Shown piece by piece: positions 36,365 to 46,707 of a stretch of DNA of 58,424 bases. Below the pieces are notes generated by a model. The model had not been told where the DNA came from and made no database searches. It saw only the letters and a list, made by a program, of their open reading frames with translations. This stretch comes from Bacteroidaceae bacterium (GTDB taxonomy: Bacteria > Bacteroidota > Bacteroidia > Bacteroidales > Bacteroidaceae), in contig JAFQVS010000064.1 of NCBI GenBank assembly GCA_017407905.1, positions 1 through 58,424 on the forward strand, given 5' to 3'. A program made the translations under genes and the position numbers. The number at the start of each line of letters is the position of its first letter. Position 1 is the first letter of the stretch.

Positions 36365-36383
36365 CTTGAGCGTAAATTATGCT

Positions 36384-37094
36384 TTATTTTCTTTTTCCCA
36401 TTATACTGAGCAGTTTAATAAAAAGATTTATAAAGTCGAGATAAAGTTCCAAAGCACCAATGATGGCAATCTTGGGCACTAATGCTGCGCCGTCTCTTGC
36501 AATGCTGTTCTGTATAAGGACTTTAATCTTTTGTGTGTCGTAGGCTGTAAGGCCGACAAAAATAAGCACTCCGGCATAATTGATAATCAATCCCATTCCA
36601 CTGCTCCCAATGAATATATTGGCAATGCTTGCAATAATAAGGCCGATAAGAGCCATCAGGAGCACTCGGCCCATAGTCGAGAGGTCTTTCTTTGTGGTGT
36701 AACCAATGAGTGCCATTGCACCGAATGTGGCTGCTGTGATAAAGAATGTTGTTGCAACCGACTCCTCGGTGTACATAAAAAGTATCGGCGATAATGTTAC
36801 TCCGGTTAGAATGGAGTAAACGGCGAACATTATCATTGCCACATTGGCCGATATTTTGTTAATTGCCATTGATAGTACAATGACAAGCAATAATTCTGCT
36901 CCCATAAGACCGAAAAGAAGGCCCTGTGATGATACAATTCTTAAAAGAAGCTCTTGATTCTGCAAAATGTAGAAAGATGCGCCTCCCGTTACTATCAGGG
37001 CCAATGCCATAAGCATAAAAACATTGGTCATTACTTTGTTGACGATTGATTTTTCATCAACCTCGGCTGTGTAGTTTTTTGTATAATTTTCCAT
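36384..37094 (-). CDS. Bax inhibitor-1 / YccA family membrane protein
   Basis: A 236-residue protein with seven membrane helices and the family signature (LTAYDTQKIKVLIQ near the C-terminus, then YLDFINLFIKLLSIMG). Bacterial relatives include YccA, a modulator of FtsH, and BsYetJ, a pH-sensitive calcium leak channel. Which role applies here is unknown. It lies 12 bp downstream of ribBA on the same strand and is probably cotranscribed. Confidence 0.93.
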   Translation of the reverse strand: MENYTKNYTAEVDEKSIVNKVMTNVFMLMALALIVTGGASFYILQNQELLLRIVSSQGLLFGLMGAELLLVIVLSMAINKISANVAMIMFAVYSILTGVTLSPILFMYTEESVATTFFITAATFGAMALIGYTTKKDLSTMGRVLLMALIGLIIASIANIFIGSSGMGLIINYAGVLIFVGLTAYDTQKIKVLIQNSIARDGAALVPKIAIIGALELYLDFINLFIKLLSIMGKRK

Positions 37095-37106
37095 AAGAAA
37101 GTTTTT

Positions 37107-38321
37107 TTATTTGTCAAAATGCAGTGTGTGTCCCATTCTGTCGGCCTTTGTGTGCAGGTAGCGCGAATTGTGGCTGTTGGGCTCAATTTCGCATCCTATG
37201 TTCTCGACAATTTCGAGGCCGTAGCTTTCGAGGCCGATGCGCTTGACGGGGTTATTTGTGATGAGGCGCATCTTGTGCACGCCTATCTGACGCAGAATCT
37301 CGGCCCCGACGCCGTAGTCTCTTTCGTCGGCTTTAAAGCCTAAGCACAGATTGGCATCAACCGTGTCCATTCCCTCCTCTTGCAGCTTGTAGGCACGCAT
37401 TTTGTTCATAAGTCCTATGCCGCGTCCCTCTTGATTGAGATAGACTATTACGCCCTTCTGCTGCTCTTCTATCAGCTGCATTGCTCTGTGAAGCTGTGCG
37501 CCGCAGTCGCAACGCTGCGAGCCGAATATATCGCCTGTGATGCACGATGAGTGGACGCGCACAAGGATGGGCTCGTCCTCTTTCCACTGGCCTTTTATCA
37601 GGGCTACGTGCTCAAGCCCATTGGATTTTTGCTTGAAGGGGATGAGGCGGAAGTGTCCCCACTCGGTGGGCATATCAACCTCTTCGCCACGCTCTACGAG
37701 CGACTCTTGACGCAGGCGGTACTCTATAAGGTCGCGTATGCAGATGATTTTAAGATTGTGCTCGCGGGCAATCTCGACAAGCTGGGGCATACGTGCCATT
37801 GTGCCATCCTCGTTCATAATCTCGATGAGGGCGGCGCAGGGGTTCAGCCCGGCAAGGCGTGCAAGGTCGATGCCGGCCTCGGTGTGTCCTGCGCGGCGCA
37901 GCACTCCTTTATCCTGTGCATATAGGGGGTTGATGTGTCCGGGGCGGGCAAACGTCTCGGGTGTGCTTGTGGGGTCGGCAAGAGCTCTGATTGTGGCGGC
38001 GCGGTCGTCGGCCGATACGCCTGTGGAGCAGCCCTCAATCTTATCTACCGTTACAGTGAAGGGGGTGCCCAGAAGGCTGGTGTTTGCGCTCACCTGAGGG
38101 TCGAGCTGAAGCTCTTTGCATCTTGACATTGTGATGGGCACGCACAGTACTCCGCGCCCTTTCTTGAGCATAAAATTTACTTTTTCGGGGGTTATTTTCT
38201 CGGCGGCAATTATAAAGTCGCCCTCATTTTCGCGGTCTTCGTCATCGACTACAATCACGAATTTTCCTTCGCGAAAATCCTCAATAGCCTCGTCTATTGT
38301 ATTTAATTTGAATTTTTCCAT
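37107..38321 (-). CDS. ribBA: Bifunctional DHBP synthase / GTP cyclohydrolase II
   Basis: A 404-residue riboflavin-synthesis enzyme. The N-terminal half (about residues 1-200) makes 3,4-dihydroxy-2-butanone 4-phosphate from ribulose 5-phosphate, with motifs [34 protein letters not shown] and [13 protein letters not shown]. The C-terminal half opens GTP; the zinc site is in [20 protein letters not shown] and the substrate region in [13 protein letters not shown]. The two domains are complete, so both activities are expected. It sits between the LptF/G permease and the Bax1-I gene, all on the minus strand. Confidence 0.96.
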   Translation of the reverse strand: MEKFKLNTIDEAIEDFREGKFVIVVDDEDRENEGDFIIAAEKITPEKVNFMLKKGRGVLCVPITMSRCKELQLDPQVSANTSLLGTPFTVTVDKIEGCSTGVSADDRAATIRALADPTSTPETFARPGHINPLYAQDKGVLRRAGHTEAGIDLARLAGLNPCAALIEIMNEDGTMARMPQLVEIAREHNLKIICIRDLIEYRLRQESLVERGEEVDMPTEWGHFRLIPFKQKSNGLEHVALIKGQWKEDEPILVRVHSSCITGDIFGSQRCDCGAQLHRAMQLIEEQQKGVIVYLNQEGRGIGLMNKMRAYKLQEEGMDTVDANLCLGFKADERDYGVGAEILRQIGVHKMRLITNNPVKRIGLESYGLEIVENIGCEIEPNSHNSRYLHTKADRMGHTLHFDK

Positions 38322-38337
38322 ATATTTTTTTGTTATA

Positions 38338-40263
38338 TTATACTAAATTTTCTTTTTTCATTCTCTCCATTAGTTTTTTTGCTGTCTGCTCGGTTTTTAT
38401 AAGGTCGCGCAGCAGGCGGAAGCGGTAGATGCAGGCTCGTACGTATATTGCAATGCCCACGGGCAGCACTATTATGGCCAATATATTGGCCCACTTTTGG
38501 CCGAGGGGCGATGTAATTGCTTTTGCCTCTATTATGGGCAGCATATTCAGCAGGATTATCACTTTTTTGCTTTTGCTGTTGCCCATCTCCTCGACAAGGG
38601 CGTCGAGTTTTTCGCTCATTTCGACAATGATATTTTCGTTACCCTCGCCAAAGAATATGCGTCCCAATGAGGGTAGTTTTTTAAGTTTGTTCTTCTTGCG
38701 GAAATTGTGCGACGTCTCTATTATGCTGCCTAGTGTCTTGTAATTCTCGCAGTAGTCGGGGTCGTCGATGATAACCTCTTTCAGTGTGATGTTTCTCTTC
38801 TCTTTTATTCCCAACAGCTTGCGGAAAAACTCTTTGTAGGCGTCCATATTGAGTATGGCCGAGTCTTTGTTCGATTGGTAGGTGAATAAGATTCCCAGCG
38901 GCAGAAGCACCATTGTGCTCATCCAAGCGCCTATCCATATATACCACTCGCCCTCGCGTGCCATCTTGTAGCCCGAGGTGTTGAATATATAGTATAACAC
39001 GAATGTGGCAACGGAGATAAGTACGGGGTAGCCTAATCCTCCCTTGCGCACGATGGCTCCCAGAGGTGCACCGATGAAGAAGAATATTATGCAGCCCAAC
39101 GACAAGGTAATCTTCTCCCACCACACAAGTTTATGCTTGTTAAGGTCTTTGTCGAGCGAGCGCATTATGTTTTTCTTTATTTCGAGGTCGGTTTTTGTCT
39201 GTTTTATTTTTGTCAGCTCGTTGTTTTTCCACCTCTGTTTATCGGCTTTTGTGGCTGTGTTGAAGATACTATCTACGTTTATATAGACGATATTTTCCTG
39301 CGCCATAGATGTTGAGTCCTCTTTTGTGAAATTGTTTTTCATTTGATACGAATTTCGCATTGCGGCTCTCCAATTGCTGTGTCCTATGCTGTCGTTGTGC
39401 AGTGTCAGCGAGTCTATGGAGTGTTGTAGTTGCAGCATATTTTTGCTTGCTGCCTGTGTGTTCAGGAACGAGCCATCCTGCATACTGAAGCCTCCGTCAA
39501 ACTCAATCATTACAACTTTTTCGCGGTAGCTCTCGCGGCGGTAGGGGACGTTTTTGTTTTTTCTGTTGTCTTTGTTGTTGATGGGCAGATTCTCGAAAAG
39601 CTCGCCGCTGTATAGCTTCAGTGTGAGGAATTGTTGGTCGTCGCTGGTAACCATCTTGCCCGAGTCGGCCACAAGGATGCGGGTCTTGTCGAAGCCTTCG
39701 CGCAGGTCGTAAATCATAATGTTGTACAACATTCCCGTCTCTTTGTCCTTCTTTTTGACGAACAGATTAAAACCCTCTATCTTGTCGTAAAATACTCCCT
39801 CGGGAATTTCTACCTCGGGCGAGGCTTGTTTAATGGAGTATAGCACGGTGTATAATTTTACCTGTGCCTTAGGGCCTATCACATTCTGAAAATAGAACGA
39901 CACGCAGCCCAATAGTGCGCACTCGACGGCCAGCGGAGCCATTATGCGTAGCAGGGGGATTCCGGCGGCCTTCATTGCCAAAAGTTCGAGCCTCTCGCCG
40001 AAATTTCCGAATGTCATAAGTGCGGCAAGCAGTATGGCAAGCGGAAGGGCCTGTCCCACCAATGTTACCGAACCCAAGAAAAAGAATTGCGCAAGAACGT
40101 CAATGTCGAGGCCCTTGCCCACAAAGTCATCGACCCACCTCCACAGCAGCTGCATTATGAAGATGAACAGACAGATAAAGAATGTTCCGGCCAAAAGCAG
40201 GCTGAAGCTCTTTATTATGAATAGGTCGAGTTTTTTTATACGTAAAAAGTCGGGTAGTCGCAT
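38338..40263 (-). CDS. LptF/LptG family permease
   Basis: A 641-residue YjgP/YjgQ-type permease. The N-terminal part has three membrane helices ([20 protein letters not shown], the segment after [20 protein letters not shown], and the one near [12 protein letters not shown]). A large periplasmic jellyroll-type domain follows, and further helices lie near residues 357-450, with another at residue ~590. In E. coli LptF and LptG pair with LptB to extract lipopolysaccharide; Bacteroidetes have two such proteins at separate loci, so it cannot be decided which one this is. It is about 130 residues longer than the proteobacterial family owing to an insertion and a C-terminal extension. A 16-bp gap separates it from ribBA. 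Confidence 0.88.
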   Translation of the reverse strand: MRLPDFLRIKKLDLFIIKSFSLLLAGTFFICLFIFIMQLLWRWVDDFVGKGLDIDVLAQFFFLGSVTLVGQALPLAILLAALMTFGNFGERLELLAMKAAGIPLLRIMAPLAVECALLGCVSFYFQNVIGPKAQVKLYTVLYSIKQASPEVEIPEGVFYDKIEGFNLFVKKKDKETGMLYNIMIYDLREGFDKTRILVADSGKMVTSDDQQFLTLKLYSGELFENLPINNKDNRKNKNVPYRRESYREKVVMIEFDGGFSMQDGSFLNTQAASKNMLQLQHSIDSLTLHNDSIGHSNWRAAMRNSYQMKNNFTKEDSTSMAQENIVYINVDSIFNTATKADKQRWKNNELTKIKQTKTDLEIKKNIMRSLDKDLNKHKLVWWEKITLSLGCIIFFFIGAPLGAIVRKGGLGYPVLISVATFVLYYIFNTSGYKMAREGEWYIWIGAWMSTMVLLPLGILFTYQSNKDSAILNMDAYKEFFRKLLGIKEKRNITLKEVIIDDPDYCENYKTLGSIIETSHNFRKKNKLKKLPSLGRIFFGEGNENIIVEMSEKLDALVEEMGNSKSKKVIILLNMLPIIEAKAITSPLGQKWANILAIIVLPVGIAIYVRACIYRFRLLRDLIKTEQTAKKLMERMKKENLV

Positions 40264-40454
40264 AGGTACCTTTGTGCACTCTTATTTTATGTTATTGCTG
40301 TGTGCGTGTCTTGTTTTTGTTTCACGGCACATTACCGTGCAAAGTTAGCATAAAATGTGTGATTTTGCCTCTTATTGACAAAATTTATATGCTTATGGAC
40401 TTTTTGTCAGATTTTTTTTTAAGGGTTAAGGGCTCGGATGGTTTATAAAAGCAG

Positions 40455-40490
40455 GCTCCCGATAATTTTTTATCGGGAGCGGTTATTTTT
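40455..40490. terminator. Terminator downstream of the small 106-aa gene
   Basis: GCTCCCGATA pairs with TATCGGGAGC; T-rich sequence follows on the plus strand. It lies 18 bases beyond the stop of the minus-strand gene. Confidence 0.6.
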
Positions 40491-40507
40491 TTGGAAAGGG
40501 TGGGGGA

Positions 40508-40828
40508 TTATCTGTCCCAATATATTCTGAGGCTGTAATTGTCGCCGTTCCACAGTACTCCGTCGTGGTCTTCGTGGCCATCGACTCTGTTGTTGAATTG
40601 TATCACAGAGCCGGGTGTGAGTTTCTGCCTCTCGCCTATGAAGGATATTGTAATTTCGCTCTCGTCGATGCTCTCGATTCTGAGCCTCGGGAATCCTTCT
40701 ATGGGCTCGCACTCTCCTACGATGGCTTTTATTGTGCCATCGTAGCTTGTGTCGTCGTCGCGGCCGCCAATGTTCCACGAATTGCAGTGCCAATGGTAGC
40801 GCAGCTCTTTAATTTGGGTTGTTTTCAT
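40508..40828 (-). CDS. Small protein of unknown function
   Basis: A 106-residue acidic protein rich in aromatic and charged residues (YHWHCNSWNIGGRDDDTSYD at the start, NGDNYSLRIYWDR at the end). Beta-strand-like segments alternate with turns, and there is no signal peptide or membrane segment. It has a good ATG and is the first gene after polA on the minus strand, 27 bp away. No family recognised. Coding is supported by the ordered composition, the position in the operon and the terminator that follows. Confidence 0.65.
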   Translation of the reverse strand: MKTTQIKELRYHWHCNSWNIGGRDDDTSYDGTIKAIVGECEPIEGFPRLRIESIDESEITISFIGERQKLTPGSVIQFNNRVDGHEDHDGVLWNGDNYSLRIYWDR

Positions 40829-40855
40829 TATTTTGGTTGTTTTATGGGTTAATAA

Positions 40856-43693
40856 TCAGTGTGCCTCTAACCAATTTTTGCCCCAGCCGTGGTCGGCGAT
40901 AAGGGGGACGCTCATTGTAAAGGCGCGTTGCATTTCGTCGAGCACTAATGTTTGCATTATCTCTTTTTCGTCGGGTGCGATGCTGAAATTAAGCTCGTCG
41001 TGCACCTGAAGAATCATTGTCGAGTGCAGATTGTGCTCTTTCATTCGGCGGTAGATGTTTATCATTGCCACTTTTATAATGTCGGCGGCGCTGCCTTGTA
41101 TGGGGGCGTTTACGGCGTTGCGCTCGGCGTATCCGCGCACGACGGCGTTGCCCGAGTTTATGTCGGGCAGGAAGCGTTTGCGGCCGAAGATTGTCTCGAC
41201 GTATCCGCGTTTTTTTGCCTCTTCTTTGCACTGTTCGATGTAGTCGCGTACTCCTGTGTAGGTGGCAAAATAGTTGTCGATGAGCTCTTTTGCTTCGCGT
41301 CTGTCGACGTTCATACGCTCGGCGAGGCCAAAGACTGATATTCCGTATATTATGCCGAAATTGGCGACTTTTGCTTTGCGACGCTCCTCCTTTGTTACCT
41401 CTTCGATGGGTTTTTTGTATATTTTTGCGGCCGTGGCGGCGTGAATGTCGTGCCCGCTGCGGAAATCCTCAATCATATTTTTATCGCCGCTCAGATGGGC
41501 CATTATGCGCAGCTCAATCTGTGAGTAGTCGGCCGATAGGAACAGCTGCCCCGCTTCGGGGACAAAGGCTTTGCGCACCTCTTTGCCATCCTCGTCGCGT
41601 ATGGGGATGTTCTGAAGGTTGGGGTTGCTCGAACTCAGACGCCCTGTTGCCGTTACCGTCTGGTTGTACGACGTGTGTATCTTTCCGGTTGCCGGGTTGA
41701 CAAGGGCGGGCAGGGCATCGACGTATGTGCCGAGGAGTTTTTTTAATCCTCGCTGCTGAAGAATTTTCTTTACAATGGGGTGGCGGTGTTGTAGCTGCGT
41801 AAGTACCTCTTCGGACGTTACGAATTGTCCGGTCTTTGTCTTTTTGGGTTTTTCTACTATTTTGAGTTTTCCGAAGAGAATCTCGCCCACTTGGCGGGGT
41901 GATGAGATATTGAACGGTTGGCCTGCGAGAGTGTAAATTTCCTCTTCGATGCTGTGCAGGCGCCGACTGAAGAGTGCCGACGTCTCGGCAAGCGAGGCGC
42001 TGTCGATGCGGGCGCCGTTGCGTTCCATATAGGCGAGCACGGGCACAAGGGGCATTTCTATTTCGTAGAATAGTTTTTCGGCTCCCTCTTTTTGTAGCTC
42101 TTTTTGTAGTTTGTTTTTTAGGCGCAGGGTAATGTCGGCATCTTCGCAGGCATAGTCGCACACCTCTTGGGGCGAAAGGTCGCGCATATTTTTTTGTTTT
42201 TTTCCGCGCTCGCCGATGAGCTCTTCTATTTTTATTGTCTCGTAGCCCAGATAAATTTCGGCAAGATAGTCCATCGAGTGGTGAAGCTCGGGTTGCAGAA
42301 CGTAGTGTGCAATCATTGTGTCGAAGAGGGGGCCGCGAAGCTCGATGCCGTAGTTGGCGAGAATGGTAAGGTCGTATTTTATGTTTTGTCCGACTTTTGT
42401 GATTTTCTCATCTTCGAGGATGGGACGCAGAATTTCCAATCGCTTGGTTGCCGCGGCGCGTTGCGGGGGCATCGGCACGTAAAAGGCCTCGCCCTCGGTT
42501 ACAGACAGGCTCAGTCCCACAATTTCGGCCAAAATTGCGTTTGTTCCCGTGGTCTCGGTGTCGAAGCACACAGTTTGATGATTTTTTATAGCACAAACTA
42601 AATTGTATATATCCTCTTCTGTATCAACGAGTTTGTAGGTGTGAGGAGTGTTTTTTAAGCTCGCGAGAATTGAATTTTTTTCTTCGCCCGTGTCCTCGGC
42701 GGGGAATAAGTCAAAGAGAGTGCCTTTAAAAATGTCGTCCGATGCGCTCTTTTTGCTTTGTTGCGAGGCGTCGGGGGTGTCGTCATTTTCGTCGGGGGTG
42801 TCGAATAGGGTGGGGGCCGAGTTTCTCTTTTTCACTCGCTCTTTAAGGGCGCGCAGCTCGTAGTGGTCGAGTAGTTGTGTCAGCCGGGCGTCGTTGGCGG
42901 GCTCGCGGCGCAGCTCCTCTAAATTGAGTTCTACGGGAACGTCTGTTTTTATTGTTGCAAGGAATTTGCTGAAGAGAATCTTTTCGCTGTTCTCTTCTAT
43001 CTTTGTGCGCAGTGCTCCTTTTATCTCATTGGTGTGGGCAAGCATCTGCTCGATGCTTCCGAATTGTGCCAATAATTTTTGTGCGGTCTTTTCGCCCACT
43101 CCCGGACAGCCGGGGATATTGTCGCTGGCGTCGCCCATTATTCCCAAAAGGTCTATTATCTGTGCAGTGCTCTGTACACCGAATTTTTCTTTCACTCGTT
43201 CGGCATCCATAATCTCAAACTCTTTGTCGCCATATTTCGGACGGTATATGAGTGTGTGCTCCGAGACTAACTGTCCGTAGTCTTTGTCGGGGGTCATCAT
43301 ATATGTTAAAAGGGCCTTTTCTTCGGCCTTTTTTGCCAATGTTCCGATGACGTCGTCGGCCTCGTATCCGGGTACTTCGAGGATGGGAATGTTGTATGCC
43401 TTGATAAACTCCTTAATCACGGGCACCGACTCGCGTATGACCTCGGGCGTCTCCTCGCGTTGTGCCTTGTAAGCCTCGTAAGCCTCGTGGCGGAAGGTTT
43501 TTCCTTTGGGGTCGAACGCAATGCCGATATATGTGGGATTCTCTTTTTTGAGAACATCTTCGAGGGTGTTTATAAAGCCTAATATGGCCGACGTATTGAA
43601 CCCTTTTGAGTTTATGCGCGGGCTTTTTATAAAGGCATAATAGGCGCGGTAAATGAGCGCGTAGGCGTCTAATAAAAATAGTTTTTCCATCAT
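40856..43693 (-). CDS. polA: DNA polymerase I
   Basis: A 945-residue three-domain enzyme for repair and Okazaki-fragment processing. The 5'-nuclease domain covers residues 1-290 (LFLLDAYALIYRAYYAF, YEADDVIGTLA, DASDNIPGCPGVGEKTA). The 3'-5' exonuclease domain near residues 360-530 keeps the acidic residues (VCFDTETTGTNA, and the later DADITLRL), so proofreading is probably intact. The polymerase domain has motif A (LSADYSQIELRIMAHLSGD), motif B (RRKAKVANFGIIYGIS) and motif C (LQVHDELNFS). Two ATGs in tandem open the gene (43693 and 43690). An acidic linker near residue 300 (TPDENDDTPDASQQ) joins the first two domains. Confidence 0.97.
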   Translation of the reverse strand: MMEKLFLLDAYALIYRAYYAFIKSPRINSKGFNTSAILGFINTLEDVLKKENPTYIGIAFDPKGKTFRHEAYEAYKAQREETPEVIRESVPVIKEFIKAYNIPILEVPGYEADDVIGTLAKKAEEKALLTYMMTPDKDYGQLVSEHTLIYRPKYGDKEFEIMDAERVKEKFGVQSTAQIIDLLGIMGDASDNIPGCPGVGEKTAQKLLAQFGSIEQMLAHTNEIKGALRTKIEENSEKILFSKFLATIKTDVPVELNLEELRREPANDARLTQLLDHYELRALKERVKKRNSAPTLFDTPDENDDTPDASQQSKKSASDDIFKGTLFDLFPAEDTGEEKNSILASLKNTPHTYKLVDTEEDIYNLVCAIKNHQTVCFDTETTGTNAILAEIVGLSLSVTEGEAFYVPMPPQRAAATKRLEILRPILEDEKITKVGQNIKYDLTILANYGIELRGPLFDTMIAHYVLQPELHHSMDYLAEIYLGYETIKIEELIGERGKKQKNMRDLSPQEVCDYACEDADITLRLKNKLQKELQKEGAEKLFYEIEMPLVPVLAYMERNGARIDSASLAETSALFSRRLHSIEEEIYTLAGQPFNISSPRQVGEILFGKLKIVEKPKKTKTGQFVTSEEVLTQLQHRHPIVKKILQQRGLKKLLGTYVDALPALVNPATGKIHTSYNQTVTATGRLSSSNPNLQNIPIRDEDGKEVRKAFVPEAGQLFLSADYSQIELRIMAHLSGDKNMIEDFRSGHDIHAATAAKIYKKPIEEVTKEERRKAKVANFGIIYGISVFGLAERMNVDRREAKELIDNYFATYTGVRDYIEQCKEEAKKRGYVETIFGRKRFLPDINSGNAVVRGYAERNAVNAPIQGSAADIIKVAMINIYRRMKEHNLHSTMILQVHDELNFSIAPDEKEIMQTLVLDEMQRAFTMSVPLIADHGWGKNWLEAH

Positions 43694-43753
43694 AATATAA
43701 ATTATCGAATGTAAAAATACACAAAATTTGCTTCTAACGCTATACTTTTTTAT

Positions 43754-43761
43754 TACTTTTG
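43754..43761 (+). promoter_or_regulatory. Prenyl synthase -7 element
   Basis: TACTTTTG fits TAnnTTTG. A start site 5-7 bases later would lie at or after the first in-frame ATG (43766), so one of the later ATGs is more likely used. Confidence 0.45.
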
Positions 43762-43801
43762 CAAAATGGCGTTATTAGGCGTTGAAAAATATATGCAGAG
43801 T

Positions 43802-44776
43802 ATGGATATTAGAGAAAAAATAAAGCAGCCCATTGAGCAGGAATTTCAATTGTTCAAGCAATTCTATTTGCAGCAATTCAGTAGCAGTGTCGAGTTACTC
43901 GATAGTGCCCTGAAGCACGTTGCGCAGACCTCGGGTAAGATGATGCGCCCGATGCTTCTGCTGCTTGCGGCTAAGAGTTGCGGAAGGGTTGCCGATGCTA
44001 CTTATGCAGCGGCCTCGGCTCTTGAGCTTTTGCACACGGCTAGCCTGTTGCACGACGACGTTGTTGACGAGAGTAATATGCGTCGCGGCGAAAAATCGCT
44101 GAATGCCGTTTATAGCAACCGCATTGCAATTCTCACGGGCGACTATCTTTTATCTACCTCGCTTTACAATGTTGCGCAAACAAAAAACAACGAAATAATC
44201 GAGGGATTATCGCAGTTGGGACGCACCCTTTCGGCCGGTGAGATGTTGCAGCTCGAGTTGCAGCGCACAGGCGGTTTCTGCGAGCAGAAATACATCGACG
44301 TGATACGCAACAAGACGGCCTCGCTTTTTGCCTGCTGCGGCCGCTTCGGAGCCCTTTCGGCGGGTGCCGAGGCTGCCGAGGTCGAGCGCTTCGGACGATT
44401 CGGCGAGCTGCTCGGTATGTGCTTTCAGATAAAAGACGATATTTTCGACTATTTTAATTCCGATATTGGAAAGCCCACGGGCAGCGATATAAGGGAGGGA
44501 AAAGTAACCCTTCCCGCGCTCTATGCGCTCAAAAATTCTACCGATGAAAAGGTGCATATTATTGCCGATAAGATAGGCAGGGCACTGCCTTTGGACGACG
44601 ATGAAATTCAGACGCTCATCGAGGCAGCAAAGAGTTGCGGAGGTATCGAGTATGCCCTCGCGCGCATCGAGGAGTATAAGGTCGAGGCTCTTGCTCTCTT
44701 GGGCGATGATATTCCCGAGGAGTGTCGCGAGGCTCTCACCGCTTATTTGGAGTATGTAATATCCCGCGAAAAATAG
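43802..44776 (+). CDS. Polyprenyl diphosphate synthase
   Basis: Extends allylic diphosphates with isopentenyl diphosphate, giving the long side chain of menaquinone or a related carrier. The ATG at 43802 (MDIREKIKQPIEQEFQLF, 324 residues) is favoured because the promoter overlaps the two earlier ATGs (43766 and 43793), but those remain possible. The first Asp-rich motif is LLHDDVVDESNMRRGEKS and the second is FQIKDDIFDYF, both complete. The FARM region has small residues in ALELLHTASLLHD, which suits a long-chain product. It is expressed alone and ends with a strong terminator. Confidence 0.9.
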   Translation: MDIREKIKQPIEQEFQLFKQFYLQQFSSSVELLDSALKHVAQTSGKMMRPMLLLLAAKSCGRVADATYAAASALELLHTASLLHDDVVDESNMRRGEKSLNAVYSNRIAILTGDYLLSTSLYNVAQTKNNEIIEGLSQLGRTLSAGEMLQLELQRTGGFCEQKYIDVIRNKTASLFACCGRFGALSAGAEAAEVERFGRFGELLGMCFQIKDDIFDYFNSDIGKPTGSDIREGKVTLPALYALKNSTDEKVHIIADKIGRALPLDDDEIQTLIEAAKSCGGIEYALARIEEYKVEALALLGDDIPEECREALTAYLEYVISREK

Positions 44777-44792
44777 TAGCTTTCACAAGAAT

Positions 44793-44823
44793 AAAAAAGT
44801 CCGCTTAAAAGGCGGACTTTTTT
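44793..44823. terminator. Bidirectional terminator
   Basis: AAAAAAGTCCGC and GCGGACTTTTTT form a short strong stem between convergent genes. Confidence 0.85.
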
Positions 44824-44855
44824 ATTATGTGCGGGTGGGGTAGTGCGGCACTCTG

Positions 44856-45797
44856 TCAGAAGAATTTTGTCTCCTCGCCCAAAATCTCGCCCAGAAGCAG
44901 ATTGGCCAAGCGGCTTGTGCCCAATCGCAGAAGCTCGTTTGTGAGCCACTCCTCGCCCAGCACCTCTTTGACGATTGTGTAATAAACAAGAGCGTCGTGC
45001 ACGGTGTTTATGCCTCCGGCAGGCTTGAATCCAATCTTTATGCCTGTCTTTTCATAGTACTCTTTTATGGTGCTGCACATTACGTATGCTGCCTCGGGGG
45101 TTGCTGCGGGGCTCTCTTTTCCGGTGGATGTTTTTATAAAATCGGCACCCGAATATATCGACAAAATGGAGGCTTTTTTAATATTTTCGGCACTCTTTAG
45201 TGCTCCTGTTTCGAGGATTACTTTCAGATGTTTTTCGCCGCAGATGCTCTTGAGCTCCTGAATTTCGTCGCACACGCTCTCGTAGTCGCCGCTGAGGAAT
45301 TTGCCTACGCTCAGCACAATGTCAATCTCGGTTGCGCCGTCGTGCAAGGCAAGCGCCGTCTCGGCCACCTTAATCTCTTGGAATGTCTGCGACGATGGGA
45401 ATCCGCCCGATACGCAGGCAATGCCTACGCTCTCTACTTCGAGCGATTGGCTCACAATTTTGGCATAATTGGGATAGACGCATATTGCGGCAACGTTCTT
45501 TAGGTGGGGGTAGCGCTCGTCAAATTCGTTTACTCGCTCGGTGAATGCAAGCACGCTCTCCTCGCTGTCGGTGCATTTGAGGGTGGTAAGGTCGATGCAG
45601 TTGAAGAGGAATTTTTTTACCTCGGGTGTGTTGTTTGCCTCGACCTTTGTGTCTATAATCTCTTTTACTTTTTCTGCTACCTCGGCGTCGCTCATTGCGG
45701 CTGTGTAGTCGCGCAGTACATAGTCGTATTTGCTCTCTTCCTCGGCGTGATGATGGTGGTGATGCTCGCCGCATCCGCAGTTACAATTCTCGCTCAT
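44856..45797 (-). CDS. deoC: Deoxyribose-phosphate aldolase with a Cys/His-rich N-terminal tail
   Basis: Cleaves 2-deoxyribose 5-phosphate to glyceraldehyde 3-phosphate and acetaldehyde. The 313-residue class I aldolase has the Schiff-base lysine in GADFIKTSTGKESPAAT, the conserved GFKPAGGINT, and CIDLTTLKCTDS near the substrate entry. It is longer than the bacterial average by an N-terminal extension: residues 5-17 contain three Cys (CNCGC) and six consecutive His (12-17), then an acidic stretch AEEES. That tail can bind metal, but no catalytic role is known. Last gene of the mnmG-apt-uvrC-dtd-mazG-deoC series. Confidence 0.93.
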   Translation of the reverse strand: MSENCNCGCGEHHHHHHAEEESKYDYVLRDYTAAMSDAEVAEKVKEIIDTKVEANNTPEVKKFLFNCIDLTTLKCTDSEESVLAFTERVNEFDERYPHLKNVAAICVYPNYAKIVSQSLEVESVGIACVSGGFPSSQTFQEIKVAETALALHDGATEIDIVLSVGKFLSGDYESVCDEIQELKSICGEKHLKVILETGALKSAENIKKASILSIYSGADFIKTSTGKESPAATPEAAYVMCSTIKEYYEKTGIKIGFKPAGGINTVHDALVYYTIVKEVLGEEWLTNELLRLGTSRLANLLLGEILGEETKFF

Positions 45798-45828
45798 AAT
45801 ATCAATTTTTAATTATTAAATTCACTTT

Positions 45829-46155
45829 TTATCCGTTGATTTTTGGATTTTCTTTGTGCCGTTTATAGTCTCTTTTAGTCTTTTTGTCGATGTTTTTTTT
45901 CAGTGCTTCGGTTAGGTCAATGCCCGTCTGATTGGCTATGCAGATGAGTACCCACAGGACGTCGGCAAGCTCGTCGTCGAGGCTCTGTTTCTCGCCCTCT
46001 TTGAACGACTGCTGGCCGTATGTGCGAGCCATTATACGAGCAACCTCGCCCACCTCCTCGGTGAGTATGGCAAGGTTTGTCATCTCGTCGAAATAACGCA
46101 CGCCGTACTTCTTTATCCACTCATCGACTTTTCTTTGTGCTTCGCTCAGTCTCAT
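45829..46155 (-). CDS. MazG-like nucleotide pyrophosphohydrolase
   Basis: A 108-residue all-helical NTP pyrophosphatase of the MazG/dUTPase superfamily. The metal-binding pattern is EEVGEVARIMAR, then DDELADVLWVLICIAN, which has the typical E-x-x-E and E-x-x-D. Proteins like this remove non-canonical nucleotides. It lies 3 bp from dtd and 31 bp upstream of deoC, all on the minus strand. Substrate not predictable. Confidence 0.9.
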   Translation of the reverse strand: MRLSEAQRKVDEWIKKYGVRYFDEMTNLAILTEEVGEVARIMARTYGQQSFKEGEKQSLDDELADVLWVLICIANQTGIDLTEALKKNIDKKTKRDYKRHKENPKING

Positions 46156-46158
46156 ACT

Positions 46159-46611
46159 CTATTCGCGGTTTTTTGAGTCGATGAAAATTGTTACGGGGCC
46201 GTCGTTCAGAAGCTCAACTTTCATATCTGCTCCAAACTCTCCGGTGCCTATTTTCTTGCCGAGTGCGGCCTCAATCTCTTTGCAAAAATCCTCGTACAGC
46301 GGGATGGATATTTCGGGCTTTGCGGCTTTAATGTATGATGGACGGTTGCCTTTTTTTGTCGAGGCCATCAGGGTAAATTGGCTCACTGCAAGAAGCTCGC
46401 CTCCGGTGTCGAGGAGCGATAGGTTCATCACTCCATTTTCGTCGTCGAAAAGGCGGATGTTTACCACTTTTTTTGCCAGCCACTGAATGTCCTCTTTGCT
46501 ATCCTCGTCGCATATTCCAACAAAGATTAGCAGGCCTTTGTTTATACTCGACTTTACAATATTGTCGATTGTTACCGATGCTTTTTTTACTCGCTGTATT
46601 AAAATTCTCAT
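46159..46611 (-). CDS. dtd: D-aminoacyl-tRNA deacylase
   Basis: Hydrolyses D-aminoacyl-tRNAs and glycyl-tRNA-Ala. The 150-residue protein has the opening MRILIQRVKKASVTID, the active-site motif LLAVSQFTLMAS (SQxT) and the C-terminal GTGEFGADMKVELLNDGPVT, in which Gly-Pro orient in the usual form (NDGPVT). It precedes the MazG-like gene by 3 bp. Confidence 0.96.
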   Translation of the reverse strand: MRILIQRVKKASVTIDNIVKSSINKGLLIFVGICDEDSKEDIQWLAKKVVNIRLFDDENGVMNLSLLDTGGELLAVSQFTLMASTKKGNRPSYIKAAKPEISIPLYEDFCKEIEAALGKKIGTGEFGADMKVELLNDGPVTIFIDSKNRE

Positions 46612-46707
46612 ATTTTCTTTGTGCGGTGTATTAGTGCAAATATATACTCTTTTTCTCTATTTTGAGCTTGGCTTCGATAATATTTTCTCGATTTTTTCGA
46701 GCCTTTT

